A stretch of DNA of 64,000 nucleotides from Vespa crabro (GCF_910589235.1 NC_060962.1:1605732-1669731); one strand, 5' to 3'; numbered from the stretch's first letter, positions 12,001 through 25,670 are shown. Numbers and translations are program-made. Notes: generated from the letters alone by a model not told the origin.

Positions 12001-13944
12001 GCTTTATCCTTACCGCTTCAAACTCTTTTTATCAGAGCCAACGGCATTTTTGCGCGCATTTTTGATCCTTTGTCTCGAACAATTGTTATTGGTAAAGCGA
12101 CGGTACGAGACGCGCGGCTCGAGATGCGTCAGATTGTGAGCCGAAATATACGAGTAGGTAACCATCGTTCATCAATCCACTGTAACTTTCGTAGGAGAAT
12201 TTAATTATCAGCCATGTTAAAGAGGTGGGTTTATTGATCAGATGTCAATTTCTCTTGACGGGCAATGCCAATCTTCCATATCATCATCGTGCACTTGCTT
12301 CTTTCTCGGTTATATGCCTTATTCTTTCACCGATCCCTAAGTCAAGATAGAATCATATACATATAATAAATTTTGAATCCTTTATAAACTCGTCGAATAA
12401 TCATCGATTATCCTTTCGTCTTTTATAAACTTCTAACATGCTCTCTTTCGTCATCGTTACTTTTGAGGAAATATCATAACGGCGCAATGTGCTTTTACTA
12501 ATTTGCTATTCGTGATATGCATCCGACTATTATCGACTATGCTACCTCTTTCGTAATCTAGGATCTATCAACTCGAGCGGAAGAAGGTAAATGGAAGATT
12601 ACACGATATCTGAGACTCGATGCCAAAGAGGTACGTCGTCGTCGTCGACTGCATTGAATAAGCTGTATCGCTTATTAAGATCTCTTGAAAGCGGTTATAG
12701 CATCCTTGTAATTGAGAGACTGAAAGGCAAATTAATACGTCTCGTATATGTACGCATATGTAAAAGTAATATATTTTGCGATGATAGTCCTAAGACAAGA
12801 TAACTTTACATTGCATGAAATAAGAATAAGTGTAGCTAAAGTATTTTGTTTTCGCGAAATATTCTCTACTTATTTTCTACTATTAGCTCGTTGATAGATC
12901 GATTGTTGCCATCGTTAAAAGATTCGAGAAATCTTTTATCGACGTTTAACATTTTATTATTCATTGCGGAAGAAAGACACAAAAAGTTATTTAGTATGAA
13001 TCATCGATGATAATTTGTCATTCTATTAGACACAGTTTTTTTTTCAGCTAATAAGTGGATTTGTTTACATAAACCGGCTTTCTCACTGTTGCCACAGGTC
13101 GTTTGAATAAGCGGATCAATATTTTTTGGAGTTCAATAGACGAATCAATTTTTAAGCTATTCGATGTTCTTTTTGACAATGTTTTTATTAGATAGGCATG
13201 GAATACTGCGAAATCGATGGTTTGTGAAGCATCAATAATCGAAAGAATATTTTCTTGTTGATTATATACAGAACGCAATAATAAAAATACGAAACGGCTT
13301 GTTCCTTTTTGTTTATAGGAACTTTGAACAGTGATCGAGCGATTTCCATAATGTTTTATGTTTCTCTTTGTTCATGTTTATCATCTCTACTAAGTGTTAC
13401 TAAAAATGAAAATTATCTAAAATGAAGAAACGTTTATCAACGAACAGATAATCATTGATTTTCTTCGTGAAATTTTTATCAGGACTTTAATCGAATAAGA
13501 TACTTGTTTCGAAACTTTTGTACTTGAGTAGAAAAACAAAACAACGAAGTTTTCTTCAGCGTTTTGAACGCTCGTAACTGATGTGACTATGTATTCTCCA
13601 AGGATTTTGATGAGTGCACTGTTAATTTAAAGACATAATATTCGACAAGATTTTTTTTTATAAAGTATTAACAATTATAATTAATATTGTTATCTCATGA
13701 AAGATATCCTACGTACCTGACGCATGAGGACGCACATAATTGTTTAAAAATTACGAACATATGTATAAGTAGATTTTAAAAAGGAGAAAGTTACTTGCAT
13801 CGTAGTTTAAAAAGTTTTGCTTAAGAGCGAACGGTTGAACAAGCGGTTTCTTTCGAGCGAGCTTTAGAATTGACAAAAAGGATCCGTCGTGACATTTAAC
13901 TCGATGAATGGCTAGTATGTAGTAACAGGAGCAGGGTCGGTAGA
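9009..13944. other. Intron 1, second part: no gene recognised
   Basis: AT-rich sequence. Open frames of about 120 codons lie at 11129-11497 and 11632-11997 on the minus strand, but they have no recognisable domain and lengths compatible with chance. A TATATAAGG string at about 11724 lacks other promoter evidence. Confidence 0.5.
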
Positions 13945-14000
13945 AGTACTACTACTAGTAGTAGTAGTAGTCATAGTAGCAGTAGGAGTAGTAGTAGTAT
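13945..14000. repeat. (AGT)n trinucleotide repeat
   Basis: Imperfect AGT/ACT units with a few CAT and AGC/AGG variants. Confidence 0.85.
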
Positions 14001-14362
14001 CGAGTCTCGGTCGGGTGTCGATATGTCGACGAAGTTCCAAGGGAAATTAAAATTAACTCGTCAACGCCAGAAGTAAGCTCTCCCTGCGGGTGTTTAGAAG
14101 GTCGATAACGTACGGCCTTCGGAGTAGTGCGGGCCATACCATGCGGGCCGATGAAAAGGAAAAGGCGGTGGATGCATGAAACTTGCAGCGACTCCTGTCT
14201 CCAGGAACGTCAAGGGTCACTGACTCCCACTGGTACTCGTTTCTTTTCGACTCTCCCTCTCGGAAAACGGAACTTGCTTTCTCTCTTTCTCTTTCTCTTT
14301 CTCCCATCCACCTTCTTTACCTTTCTTTCCCTTTCCATTTATACGTATTTCGCGCTCCCTTT

Positions 14363-14368
<6 letters not shown>

Positions 14369-14414
<46 letters not shown>
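14369..14414. repeat. (CT)23 array
   Basis: Uninterrupted, followed directly by TTTCTCTGTCTGTCTC-type sequence. Confidence 0.95.
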
Positions 14415-14424
<10 letters not shown>

Positions 14425-14443
14425 GTCTCTTTCTTTTTCACGT

Positions 14444-14496
14444 CATGCGGATCGATTCGGTTGCGTACTATGAACACTGAGAAGTGAATGCGTAGA
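14444..14496. repeat. Diverged block A1 (partner 17055-17110)
   Basis: It begins TCATGCGGATCGATTCGG and goes on through TATGAAC and GAATGCGTA. The same anchors recur in the same order at 17055-17110, with indels between. Confidence 0.55.
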
Positions 14497-15497
14497 TGAA
14501 AAACGTGTAGATATTTCAAGCACAAGACGAATATATCGCAACTCGAGAGAGATCCAATTTTGATCTTTCTGAGATCCTTTCTTTGGAAATTAGTTGTTTG
14601 TTTTTATCGATTATGAGATAAATACCTTGCAAATGATTTTAAAATTAATTAAATTTGTAAGTTGAAGCTTTGTGAGATATGTGTATGTGAGGCTGTGCTA
14701 ATGTATATATTAGAACTTTGAATTATTTTTTGGTTTATGTTACGACTTTGTATAATTTGATTTCAATTCTCAAGATAATAGGTACATACATATGTACGTA
14801 TGTACGGTGTTCCATATATAAAACGGTGTTTTAGAATTTCCATAAGATTATGGCGCGATGTTGGTTTTGCCGTCGATGTTGCATATAGGAAATAGCAGAG
14901 ATCAGTTCGTTGAAATCTTTTTCTCTACCGCGCACTATAAAGATGTTCAAGGATATTTTTACAATTTATCTTCAATTTTTTCGGAGAAAAATCTCACGTT
15001 TTATCGTGTATTTTTCTTTTCGGGAAGAGATGAGGATACGAACTGATGGACATCAGACTCAAAGAGGAAAATATTCCAGGACGAGTAACTTCGATGTCGC
15101 GTAGTAATATCCCGAAAGAGTCATGTGTTCTTACTGCACTCGGAATTCCTGCTATTTTGTCTCACAGAATTCCCTCCGTAACGTTAGGATAGTCTTCTTC
15201 GTGGTTTTCCTTCGTTGTTGGTGTTCGTTGAAAAACTAGACGTATTATACATACGTATATGTGTGTACACATAGATAAATACATTCGTACATATATATTC
15301 TCGAAAGGAAGATATAGGAAAAAGTAGATAGAGGTAGGAATACAGGAAGGTACGTCGTTCCCAAGTGCATCGTTCCGCTGCCAAACTTTTCTCGGTGCAG
15401 CTTTACTCGTTATGGCCGCTCGCCATTACGGAATCTCATGGTAAAGGGATACCACCACATAGAAGATATCCAACATCGACCTCAACGACGTCGTTGT

Positions 15498-15523
15498 GTC
15501 GTCGTCGTCGTCGTCGTCGTCGT
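15498..15523. repeat. (GTC)n trinucleotide repeat
   Basis: About 8 to 9 GTC units, with imperfect TCG/ACG units following to about 15555. Confidence 0.9.
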
Positions 15524-15669
15524 ACTCGTGTATGTCTTCGTCGACGACGCCGACGAGGAGAACGAAGAGATCGACGACTAGGAAAAAAGAAAGATGCTTT
15601 GATCTGCGGAATTTATTGCTATCCAGTAGAAGTCGGCTGAGCGGAACCGACAAAAAGAGTCTCAATCTC

Positions 15670-15705
15670 TGCATCATGCTCGACTTCTTTTTAAGGGTGC
15701 AAAGA
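15670..15705. repeat. Diverged block B1 (partner 17815-17852)
   Basis: It contains GCTCGA, TTTTAAGGGTG and AAAG, spaced as in the later copy. Confidence 0.45.
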
Positions 15706-17054
15706 GAGACGTGTTCTCCGTCTCTCTGTGCTCGGGGAATGAACTGGATCACGTGTGACGCTGAAGATTGAAAGAAACTCAAACATTATCGTTAAATTTA
15801 ATCGATCGTAAAAATGACAAACTTACAAAGAATAGAAAGATTCTCGTTCTCTTTTTTTAGATACTTATGTATATAAATTACGATAATATTTTAGCCTGTT
15901 GTTTTTTTACGAAAATGTTATATTGATAATGTAACATTATAATTGAAAAATAATGAAAATAATCTATATTAATAGATATAAAGCTAATCATTGTTTATTA
16001 TCTGTTTTTATTTCATAAATTTCCACTTCATTCGTTCGTTGGAAATCCCAGTAGTATCTTGTGGATTGAATATGGACATAGTAATTATGATATGCAGTAA
16101 TTAAAATAATGAATTTGTGTGTGAGTTACGAGAGATTTTAGTAGAATAATTAGTCGCGTAATACTAATGTTATGATGACAATCGTAAGCTCGTAAAACCG
16201 TTCTTGTTTTTTTTTTCTTTTTACAACTGCTGTTATATTTACTATAATATTAAAAAGATCGTTTAGTTCTTCTAATTCACTCAATGACAAGATAATTCTT
16301 TACAAATCAAAAGTTCTCAAACTTTTCTGTCGCTCTTATTGTTCGTAAACTTTCTAAATTGTTTGTAACGTTAAAGTTGGTATACGATGAAGACGAGATC
16401 GGAACTTTAAAGAGTTTTGTGAGAATTAAAATAAGCCTGTTAAGAGAGAACAATTAAAGTTTCGAAATTCGATTTTATCTAGTCATTTAAACTTCAGTTT
16501 GTATACGATTGTAGCGGTCAGAGAAAGAATACTAGTTTAATGACGCTTACATTTAAGTGTAACAAGTTTACGAGCTCAAAGTAGAAACTAGTTTTTCTTT
16601 GTTGCATGCTCTTACATCGCAGATTTAAACCTAATACAGACAAAAGCAACTGCTTAATTTTATTTTCTCAAAAGACAAAGCAAAATTTCGTGATTTGTCA
16701 TTTTTATCGATATCGAACAATTATTTATATTTAATTATTATATTAGTATTTATATTTAGTTCCTTCCGTAAAATAGTTGTATCAAAAATCATTGCGTTAC
16801 TTTGTCGTAGATTTAAAGATTTATCAATTCCTACGAAAAATTGATATCTCTTGCAACAGAATTAGGGCATCTCTGTGCATTGTATCGCCAAAATTTATAT
16901 TTCTATATCTTTTTCCTTTTTTTTTCTTTTACATACAATTTTAGAGTAAATTCATTCGATCCGATAACTATTATTTACTATAATCGAAGTCGAAGGTCAC
17001 TAAACCTAGAAAAATATTCTCCACGCGCGTTTGGCTTTTTCAAAAGTGTCTAAA

Positions 17055-17110
17055 ATCATGCGGATCGATACGGACATATTGTGGCGCATTATGAACCAAG
17101 AATGCGTACC
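17055..17110. repeat. Diverged block A2 (partner 14444-14496)
   Basis: It begins TCATGCGGATCGATACGG. It also opens a 33-codon ATG frame (17058-17159) that is probably incidental. Confidence 0.55.
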
Positions 17111-17814
17111 GGACTCGGGAACGAGCAAGCGTGCAAGAATAGAGGGCGAAACGTAGTTGTCTTTGTTGTATCGTACCAACGAGATCCACCATATTGTACG
17201 TACATATAAACGTTATCACCTAATGGAATAGCGTGACATTATGCTGTGAAGTGCGTCGCGATAAAATTTTTCAACGAGACTACTTTATGGAAATGTAACT
17301 TTTTCACTATTGTGTAATGCTCAATATATAAAGGTATAAATACATAGGAATTGATATAGGTATGTGTGTGCGCGCGTGCATGTATATATATATATAAATT
17401 CAAATGTGTACTTATAAAAATTCAAAGACATTTAAATCATTAGTCTTTTCAAAGCACAAGGAAATAACGATAAAATATATGTTCATTTTATAACGTCAGT
17501 TGGAAATCGTAGCGAAAACTTTTTTAGATCGATTACGAACCGATAATATTATATCCAAGGAAGTTCATCGTAGGATAGATGATGGAGCAACCGAGGTCTA
17601 GTAGAGACTTCCTCGGTCCTTTTTAGATTCTATTCTTCGCGATGGTTCTCTATTGAGAGGACGTAGACGAAAAGAGTATCACGATATGATCGACGTGTTC
17701 GGGAAGTTTGGAGGAAGGTTAAAGACGTAGAAAGAAGTACGGTCCGATCCATGCAACTTATGGTTATCCGATAAAAGGCAGGCAAGCGCACGGGCGCACG
17801 CGAAAAAGGTTTGG

Positions 17815-17852
17815 TCTCCGCGTCACGCTCGATCAGTTCCTTTTAAGGGTGA
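17815..17852. repeat. Diverged block B2 (partner 15670-15705)
   Basis: It contains CACGCTCGATCAG, then TTTTAAGGGTGAAAGG. Confidence 0.45.
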
Positions 17853-18128
17853 AAGGTTCCTTTGTCCTCGACTATCTACCGGACCAGACTAAGTTTACGA
17901 GTAGAACGAACGTTTGCGTCGTGCACTTCGAAAATCGACATTGATCAACTTTCGCGAAGGCGTTCGATGAATTCTTGGCAGGAAATTTTGTCTCTTTCTT
18001 TCTGACGAAAAACATATCAAGTAGTCGTTTAATTTAAACTATCTAAATTTATGGTAACATTTTCTTCTATTTCGATATCTATCAGAGTATACCTTTTAAT
18101 TAATTCTTTTAAAGAAAGAAAAAAAAAA

Positions 18129-18131
18129 GAA

Positions 18132-18165
<34 letters not shown>

Positions 18166-18167
18166 CG
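18129..18167. repeat. (GA)n purine run
   Basis: AAGA and GA units, imperfect. Confidence 0.85.
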
Positions 18168-19510
18168 AGCAGAAGGGGGTGAATAAACGTAAGATGGAGA
18201 AAAGGGAAAAATCTAGACGGATCGTATTTCTATCGCACATCGAAGGTTTGTTCAGTCCATTTGATTTCTACGGGTATAAATTGCCGTACCGCCTTCAAAC
18301 GTTGTGGCTAGGAGGTATACGGATCAATGGTGGTATTGTGGTTGTGAGCTTACTTTAAGAACAAAGGTCGATCTGGGAAAGACGTTCTACCGTAAGAAGG
18401 GGAATTAATACGGATTGGCACAATCACAGCTATTAATTCAATGATATAGCTGCGACGTCGAAAATTTGAAGGCTGCCGTGAAAACGCGAATTTCCAAGCT
18501 TGGGAAATTGATTCTATAGAATAATTAATAATGAATGCACTCATTATTTTCTTTAATACATTAAAAATATGCCCCAAGGTTATCTTACTAATTCGTTTTT
18601 GCGAATAGGTAATGTTAAAAAGTTTTTTCTTTTTGTTTTCTTTTGCGATTTTTTTCATCGCATCGAGTCATTTGAATCGCATGAGGTTATTGACTTGGAA
18701 GTAGTTTTTCTCGAGCATTTCGAATATATCGATCCGGTTACATAGTGGTGTATTACCAAGCCAAGGACGGACTCGGTCGCTGAATTCTTTCCTGTCGAAA
18801 CTTTTCTCTGCAGCTTTGTTTTCACTGTAGTCCTGCATTAACTTGTTGCGGAATCTGATCTTTATTAGAATTCTTATTGAGTTTCTATTAGAAATTAGAA
18901 ATTTTGTTTGAAATAATATAAAAATGTATCGTATTAATGTAAGATTGAAATATGGGACACATTTGATAGTACACATACATATAACGTTATAAAATTTTCT
19001 TTTTATTAATACGTATGCGTCATCATGAGCATTAATTTTTTACTTGATACGAAAGAATCCATTTCCCTCGCCTTTTATTAACGCGTACGTAATAAAATGA
19101 TAATAGAAAGCCTTATCCGTGAATTTTATTTCTTCCAATGATTAATAAAATTTAAGGCGATAGAAGTATGAAGATATATTAATTTATCAATAGTTTTTTT
19201 CTGCGATCTTAATGAGCTTGGTTCTCGTTAATAGATATATTTAAATGTTCCTTTTTTTTTCTCGTTCGAGAGCTTTTTTTTAGCATGTAACTAAGGACAT
19301 TATGGATGGTCTTGGAAAAATAACTCACTGTCTACTTTTAAGTCTAACGAACCGTAAACGTTTACTTGATTTAGATAAACGGTAAGATCTCAAAGGATTA
19401 ATCTTAAGTAGAAACGGTTGAGAGAATCAACAAATCAATTTATTTTTATTGGACATTCATTAGCGTGGATCTCTTGAATCTAATCGTGACTAGACTATTT
19501 ATCCAATAGA

Positions 19511-19516
<6 letters not shown>

Positions 19517-19548
<32 letters not shown>
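19517..19548. repeat. (TC)16 array
   Basis: Uninterrupted. Confidence 0.95.
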
Positions 19549-19551
<3 letters not shown>

Positions 19552-20674
19552 TTTTTTTTATAAAGTCTTGCGATCATACTCGACTAACCTTCCGAGATGA
19601 ACTAGAAAATTGTTTTGGGCTTGCTGCCGTCGTCGTTGCCATTGGTGCACCGATCATCGAACCATTTTTCATGTAAACACATACGAGCAGATAAAGTCTC
19701 GATGGTAGTAGGGTCGCACCGCAAAGTATTGGCTTCAAAAAGGATCCTTTCGATGATGGAGAGAAGGATCCATATCCTTCCGAATCCTTTTTCCTTTTAG
19801 TTGCTTCACATCACGTTTGAGAGCTTTTATTGGACGTCTCATAAACTGAATCATGACAAATAGTCGAACAATCCTTTCTTCTGCGTTCTAACTTCTCAAA
19901 TTATTTCTTATCGACGATTTATGTATATCATCGAGAAATCTTTATGATAAAATGATGACGATGAAAGATATTTATCATCTCACCATTTATCAAACAAAAA
20001 CGTATAAAAATATATTCATACGAGTTAATAATTACGAAATGTATGGTATAAATTTATCTCGCAATATTTATCTTTGCGCTTTTCGTATGGGTTTTTTGAA
20101 TTTCCCACCAGCCAAACAACGCGACGACTGCAAATAATCGCCGGTAAATCGAGGCCGAACGAGAAGTATCTTTTTCTCTCTCTCTCCTTCTTTTTCTCTT
20201 CCTCTTTCTCTTTTTCTCTATTTTTCTCTCCTTTTCTTTCATGCAACTGACTGGTATCGCTCGGTCCAAGCGAAAGCAGCGATTTTCGAGGTATCGTCAG
20301 AGATCTGACTCATCGATAACAAACGTCTTGTCATCGATACTTTTTTTTCTTTTCTTTTATTTGATCGAACTGTGGATTGGCACACAGTACTCTGATTATT
20401 TTTCCTTTTTCTCTCGTACCACGGATGAGAAGGAAGCTTTTTGTAGTTTATCACCTGTAATCGAAACTTGTGACGATCGTTCTCGTCCATTTTGCGGTCA
20501 CCGTTCGATCCTTTGACGAATCGTTTGGAGGTCGAATGTCCCGCATGTTTTTGGCACCCCTAGTTGAAATGGCGATAAAGGGGTGTACTGTAAAAGGAAG
20601 GAGTACGTTCATGTAACGATGCTCTCGTGCTAGTTGTGACGATGACGACGGATGAAGGATGGAAAGGAAAAAAT

Positions 20675-20707
20675 GAGAGAGTGACAGAGAGAGTGACAGA
20701 GAGAGTG

Positions 20708-20768
<61 letters not shown>

Positions 20769-20928
20769 AAGAAAGAGAGAGGATACTAGTGACCGATCAA
20801 GAGTAGATGCGTACGGGAAAAAAACAAAAACGATAAGAGAGAGAGAGAGAGAGAGAAAGAGCTAGGGAGAGAGAGAAAGAGAGAGAGAGAAAGAGAGAGA
20901 GAGAAAGAGAAAGATAGAGAGAGATAGA
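20675..20928. repeat. Long purine array with GAGTGACAGAGA units, in two parts
   Basis: It starts with about three copies of GAGTGACAGAGA (20677-20712), then GA/GAAA steps to 20782, a spacer of about 50 bp, and more GA to 20928. Confidence 0.92.
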
Positions 20929-21056
20929 CGTGCTAGTGGCTCGACAGAAAAGACAGACTTTGGCACAGTTTTCCATATCAACGTGACCTACTGGACTATC
21001 GATTCATTGTCGAGGTTTTGGCAACTAGAAGCGGCGCTTGATTTTGAAACCAAATG

Positions 21057-21154
21057 CTCTCTCTCTCTTTCTCTCTTTCTTTCTTTCTCTCTCTTTCTCT
21101 CTCTCTCTCTTTCTTTTTCTGTTTCTTTTCTTTCTCTTTCTCTCTCTTTCTCTC
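21057..21154. repeat. Pyrimidine array complementary to the preceding GA array
   Basis: CT/CTTT steps starting about 130 bp after the purine array ends. The transcript could form a long imperfect hairpin. Confidence 0.92.
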
Positions 21155-21256
21155 GATACTTCTCTCTTTCGCGTCAAGAATTCCTTATTGAATCGGAGCA
21201 CGAGACGGCTTGGAACGTCGGCGTTTTTCCACTAGCTAGTATGACTTGAACGATAC

Positions 21257-21630
21257 CTTTCTTCTCTCTCTTTTTCTTTTTCTTTTCTTTTCTGTCACTC
21301 TACTTCTATATCTCTGTTACTTTCTTTTACCCCCGCCGTCTTGCTTTTTCGTTCTTCTGTTTTCTTCTCTCTTTCTCCCTTCCTTTTTTTTTCTTTCCTT
21401 CCTCTCTATTCGACTTCTACCCCCTCTCCTTGCTTCATGTTGCTCGAGGCTGCTGCATTGTTTTGTGATATCCGCGTTTTTCGCGTCCTCTTGCTGTACG
21501 AAACAAAGGATCAACAATAGGCTCAGACGAGATCTCGGTCCTGTCTCTTTCTTTTTTCAGCTCCTACCACTACTCTTTACTCTCTCTTCCTCTTACTATC
21601 TATTTCTCGTTCTCTATTTCTATTTCTATT

Positions 21631-21664
<34 letters not shown>

Positions 21665-21690
21665 ACTCTCTCTCTCTTTCTCTTTTGCAT
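21257..21690. repeat. Extended pyrimidine-rich tract
   Basis: CT- and T-rich for most of its length, with a near-pure (CT)n core at 21631-21683. The long Leu/Phe/Ser open frame across it is an artefact of the composition. Confidence 0.85.
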
Positions 21691-22503
21691 TTCTTTGCAG
21701 CTTCAGCTTTTCTTCTTGTTTGGAATAGATCATCGTGTGTTAGTCTAGTGAAGTTCCTGCCACCGTCTTTTTTGGTGTTGAAGAAACTTTTTTGAGTATC
21801 GTTAGACGTTGGAAGAGAAATGTCGTTGGCCGAATTCCACAGACGGTTTAAATGGTTCAGGTTCATCTCGATGTAGTGACAAAAATGTTATCAATGTCGA
21901 GCTAAAAAAATTGTTTGTTTTTTTGAATATCCGAGATCGTGATAACGATGATGGAATATACAATCGAATATACAAGCGATGATTTTGGACTCATCTGGTA
22001 AAGTGAATTATGATCGCAAAACTTCTGAAAAAGATGAATGAACGCGATAAGAGACATATGATATTTTCTTTTTTCCTTTGAGAGAGAAAATTCGATCTTC
22101 GACAGTAAGGAGTTGACGTTATTTTTTGGAAGTTTCTTGTTCCTTATCTTTGTTTCTGTCAAGTTCCTTCGAGGGTTAATTATTTTTTTGAATTTCTGAT
22201 ATCGTTGCATTAAAGCTCAATTATCAGGTAGATTTTTCACTTTCGTTTCAGTTCATCGATTAAGAATGAAGACTGGATAGTCGTAATGAATGACAATATT
22301 TTTAGGATAGGCACATTTCTATATGTTGAATCGCAAATGTCTGTATAAATATCGAAATATAATGCCAGAGTTTGTATAAAAGAACGCTTTGATATAAAGC
22401 AACGAAAACAAAAGTTCTATCTCATATTTTTTAAGCAAACGCTCATATAAATCCTGCTATTTCATCGACAAAAATATCGACTTATTTTCATTTTATCCGT
22501 TAA

Positions 22504-22509
22504 AGAGAG

Positions 22510-22543
<34 letters not shown>
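22504..22543. repeat. (AG)n array
   Basis: Ends in about 13 perfect AG units. Confidence 0.93.
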
Positions 22544-22970
22544 TTCTTTAATCAGACTTACTGGAAATTGTCATAGAAATAACGACTTTTCCATTATTTG
22601 GATAAAGAAATGATATTTATTCGAATGGCACTTTCTGTCAATTCTGTCAATTAGAATGATAAATCCGTAAAAGACGCTAATTGACGAAGCAATCCAACGA
22701 TAGTTCCCGAGGAAACGAAATTTTTGCCATTGCCGCTGTTTTCTCATTTGTTCTTACGCGGTAGAACAGATTTGGGTTTTCGTTTTTTATATTTGCGAGA
22801 ATCCGAAAAATCCATAAAGGATGACCGATGTGAGCCAAAGAAAACCGCAGCAGGATTTCATGTATGATCTCTCATGGTCAGCAAATGGGGTCGCGAACGA
22901 GCGAACGAGAAAGACGCCACGAGGAAAATTGATTTTACCGAGCGCAACGACACGAAAGAAGTTCTTTCGT

Positions 22971-23110
22971 TTCTTTTTTTTTTTCCTTTTTCTATTTTTC
23001 CGCTGTTATCCTCGGATTCGTATCTTCTCTTTCTCTTCCCTTTTCTTCTTTCCTTCTCTCTCTTTCTCTCTGTCTCTCTCTCTCTCTTTCTATTTTTATC
23101 TCTTTTTCAA
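22971..23110. repeat. Pyrimidine tract with (CT)n core
   Basis: T-rich then CT-rich, about 430 bp after the AG array at 22504-22543 and complementary to it. Confidence 0.85.
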
Positions 23111-23119
23111 CTTTATGCC

Positions 23120-25230
23120 TTCTCTTTTCAATGCGCTACATAGTAGAACACAGATCACGATGTTGTCGTAGAAATACGCGGCAATGCGATTACGGGATCT
23201 GCTTTATAGATCGATGGAACTTACTAGATTTTCCAGATGCAGAATTATTACTCGAAATGAGTTCCTCCTCCCGGATGTAGCGAAAATTTACTCGTTCGAG
23301 ACTGAACGAATTGGATGCAATTCCTGAAATTATTATTTCTCTACTTTTATCAATTATGTGAATTATATAGACCAAATTTTCAATAGATGTAAGTTAAAAA
23401 CACATGTTTGCCTCTCTATATGTATATCACGGAATAAAAATTGAAAAACGTTTTAAGTTCCATAATATTTTTGATAATGCATTGTATTCCTCATATATTA
23501 TTATTTTATAGTTTAAAGAAAAAATATTTTATTATTTACGCTGTAATGTCGAAGGAAAATAAAAATTTACGTTGTAGAAGTTAAAAGAACAGCTTTACGT
23601 ACAGCTTATCTAGCTTTTCGTCTTGTTGTGACAGGCGAACAACGAACTTAGATGTTAATAAACCAGAAGGACAAGGAAATATAGTAGAGTAGTTCGTTTT
23701 TCAGATAGAAACGTGTAGTGTTTGCCAAAGATTTACGAGTCCGTCCGACGGAGTAACGAAAGCCGACCTTTTTTCTTTTCTTTTTTCCTTTTTGGTCTCC
23801 TCGCCACTTTTTTTCCTGGCAAATCTGAAGGAATATCTCAAGCGGGTGTTTATTGGCCTGCTTGATCTGCGGTATCACCGATTCACCTACTTTCCTTCCC
23901 CTTCATAGATATCGGCACACTCGACGATCTTTTCTTGCCGAGTAAGGATTGATGTTTCTATAAAAAAATAGGGGAAAAAAAGAAAAAACCATAGAAAAGA
24001 GGGTAAAACGCCAAAACGTTTCTCTTTTCTGTATTTGGACCCTTCGCATTGTATTTAATAATTTAGAAGCTTGGCAAATATTGTAGTGAGCATTTTGGTT
24101 CTTAGCATACTAACACATTTATGATTTTCATCCAGAGACCACTTTTATTCTTTTTTCTTCCGTTCTCTTCGATAAATCGAACGTAACGCTTGAACGTTCC
24201 TACTCCTAGTGTATTGTCGTGCTATTTTCATTATTCACATATTCGTAGACATTTACTTGAGATCGTATGTTTAGTATAAAAACATAGTATAGCATAGTAT
24301 TCGCTTTCATATACATATATATATATATACGTACATGTTTATAGGTATAAATTAATTCGTAATAATAAAAATATTCAAATTTTTTTATCTTACTAAGAAC
24401 TCTTACCCGTGCAATTTTTTTACAAGGGGAAAATTAATATTACATTTTTTTCGCTTACCTTTTAGATAAAATTTCTTGTGTTATTAATTCAATCATAAAA
24501 AGTGTAACATGAAGTTAGTTACTTTATCACATAGGGCAAAAAGAAACGAACGTTATATTGGTAATTGTAGGTTTCCCGTTCTGCTGATAGAAGAGTATGC
24601 TAGCACGAACGTGCAAGATGTCGGATGAAAGACGTGAAATATGTTTTTTTGATCTTAATTGGCTTTTACATACGTAGCTACGTAGTGTGATAAAAACGAC
24701 GTAAGAAAGATATTAAAGTATTATTTCAATCTTATATCAAGCCATTTATCAGTGATGTTCTTACGTGCCTCGAATACAATTTAAAATAATCGACACATCG
24801 GCAATGTCTCTTTTACTTTCAATTTCCTTTTTCTCTCTTTCATTTTTTGCAAGAATGAGACTAATAAATTAAAATGATAAAATTAATTCAAGAGTCGTTG
24901 CGTAATCCATACAAACATACACAGACATATACACAGATTGGATTATAATATTAACGTTTCTTTCGCTATAGTAAGGATGGAAACTATGCAAGTTAATTGT
25001 ACGATATAGCAGATAGAACAAAGTGATGTTACGAAACGTTCATGTTCGAACGTATAGTTTCTATGCAGTATTCGGTATTCGATAAGTAATGAATCGAACT
25101 TTCTAATTGTTATATTCGATCGTTAATATTGTTATACTCGAGGAACTATGGTACAAACATGTACTATACACGAATTTCAAAGGATTTTTAGTGTAAGATA
25201 ATTTTCAAGAGTTTCTTTCGTAACGACTAA
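23120..25230. other. Intron 1 stretch with no feature recognised
   Basis: AT-rich, with a short TATA microsatellite near 24312-24330. No exon or RNA gene seen. Confidence 0.55.
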
Positions 25231-25238
25231 TCGAAATG

Positions 25239-25272
25239 TACTGTTTTTATTTTGCTTTTACGATAATGGTTT
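25239..25272. repeat. 34-bp direct repeat, copy 1
   Basis: TACTGTTTTTATTTTGC followed by TTTTACGATAATGG. It recurs at 25543-25577 with only a couple of differences. Confidence 0.85.
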
Positions 25273-25542
25273 ACATTCCTTCTCTTGTACTTTCACCCTT
25301 ATCCTATTGAAACATGTTGCCGTTATCGATATCCATTAACAAAAGATCATATATTTCTTTTGATTTGTAATGTATCCAATTTGTCTCGAATTGAAGTAGA
25401 TTTAGGACAGATCACGTTGGTGAACTTTTTATGTTCCTTTTTGCTCGAATAGCATGGTCGATGTTAGAGAATAACGGTTACAGTGTCGCAAATTAGCAGC
25501 CAGGATCCGACTACGAGCATTCTGTAACAGCACACGGAGGGT

Positions 25543-25577
25543 TACTGTTTTTGTTTTGCTTTTACGATAATGGGTTT
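25543..25577. repeat. 34-bp direct repeat, copy 2
   Basis: Direct copy of 25239-25272, offset by 304 bp. The DNA between the two copies is unique. Confidence 0.85.
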
Positions 25578-25670
25578 CGTCCAGTACAACATTGTATAAA
25601 GTACACAAGGGAGAGAAGGAGAAAGAGAACGTAATATAGCGCATACTAGAACTGCAGATTCTATAGATTC

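Larger units (their letters stand above)
17900..20670. other. Intron 1 stretch with no gene recognised
   Basis: AT-rich sequence with a purine run (18129-18167) and a (TC)16 array (19517-19548). The minus-strand frames at 18350-18976 show no domain. Confidence 0.5.

Noticed and set aside
11632..12065. Overlapping open frames on both strands near a TATATAAGG string at about 11724
   Set aside because: No domain, no splice context and no initiator at the right distance; probably chance.
21246..21728. 160-codon Leu/Phe/Ser-rich frame resembling a membrane protein
   Set aside because: It lies entirely in a pyrimidine-rich tract; apparent hydrophobicity comes from CTT/TTC/TCT codons.
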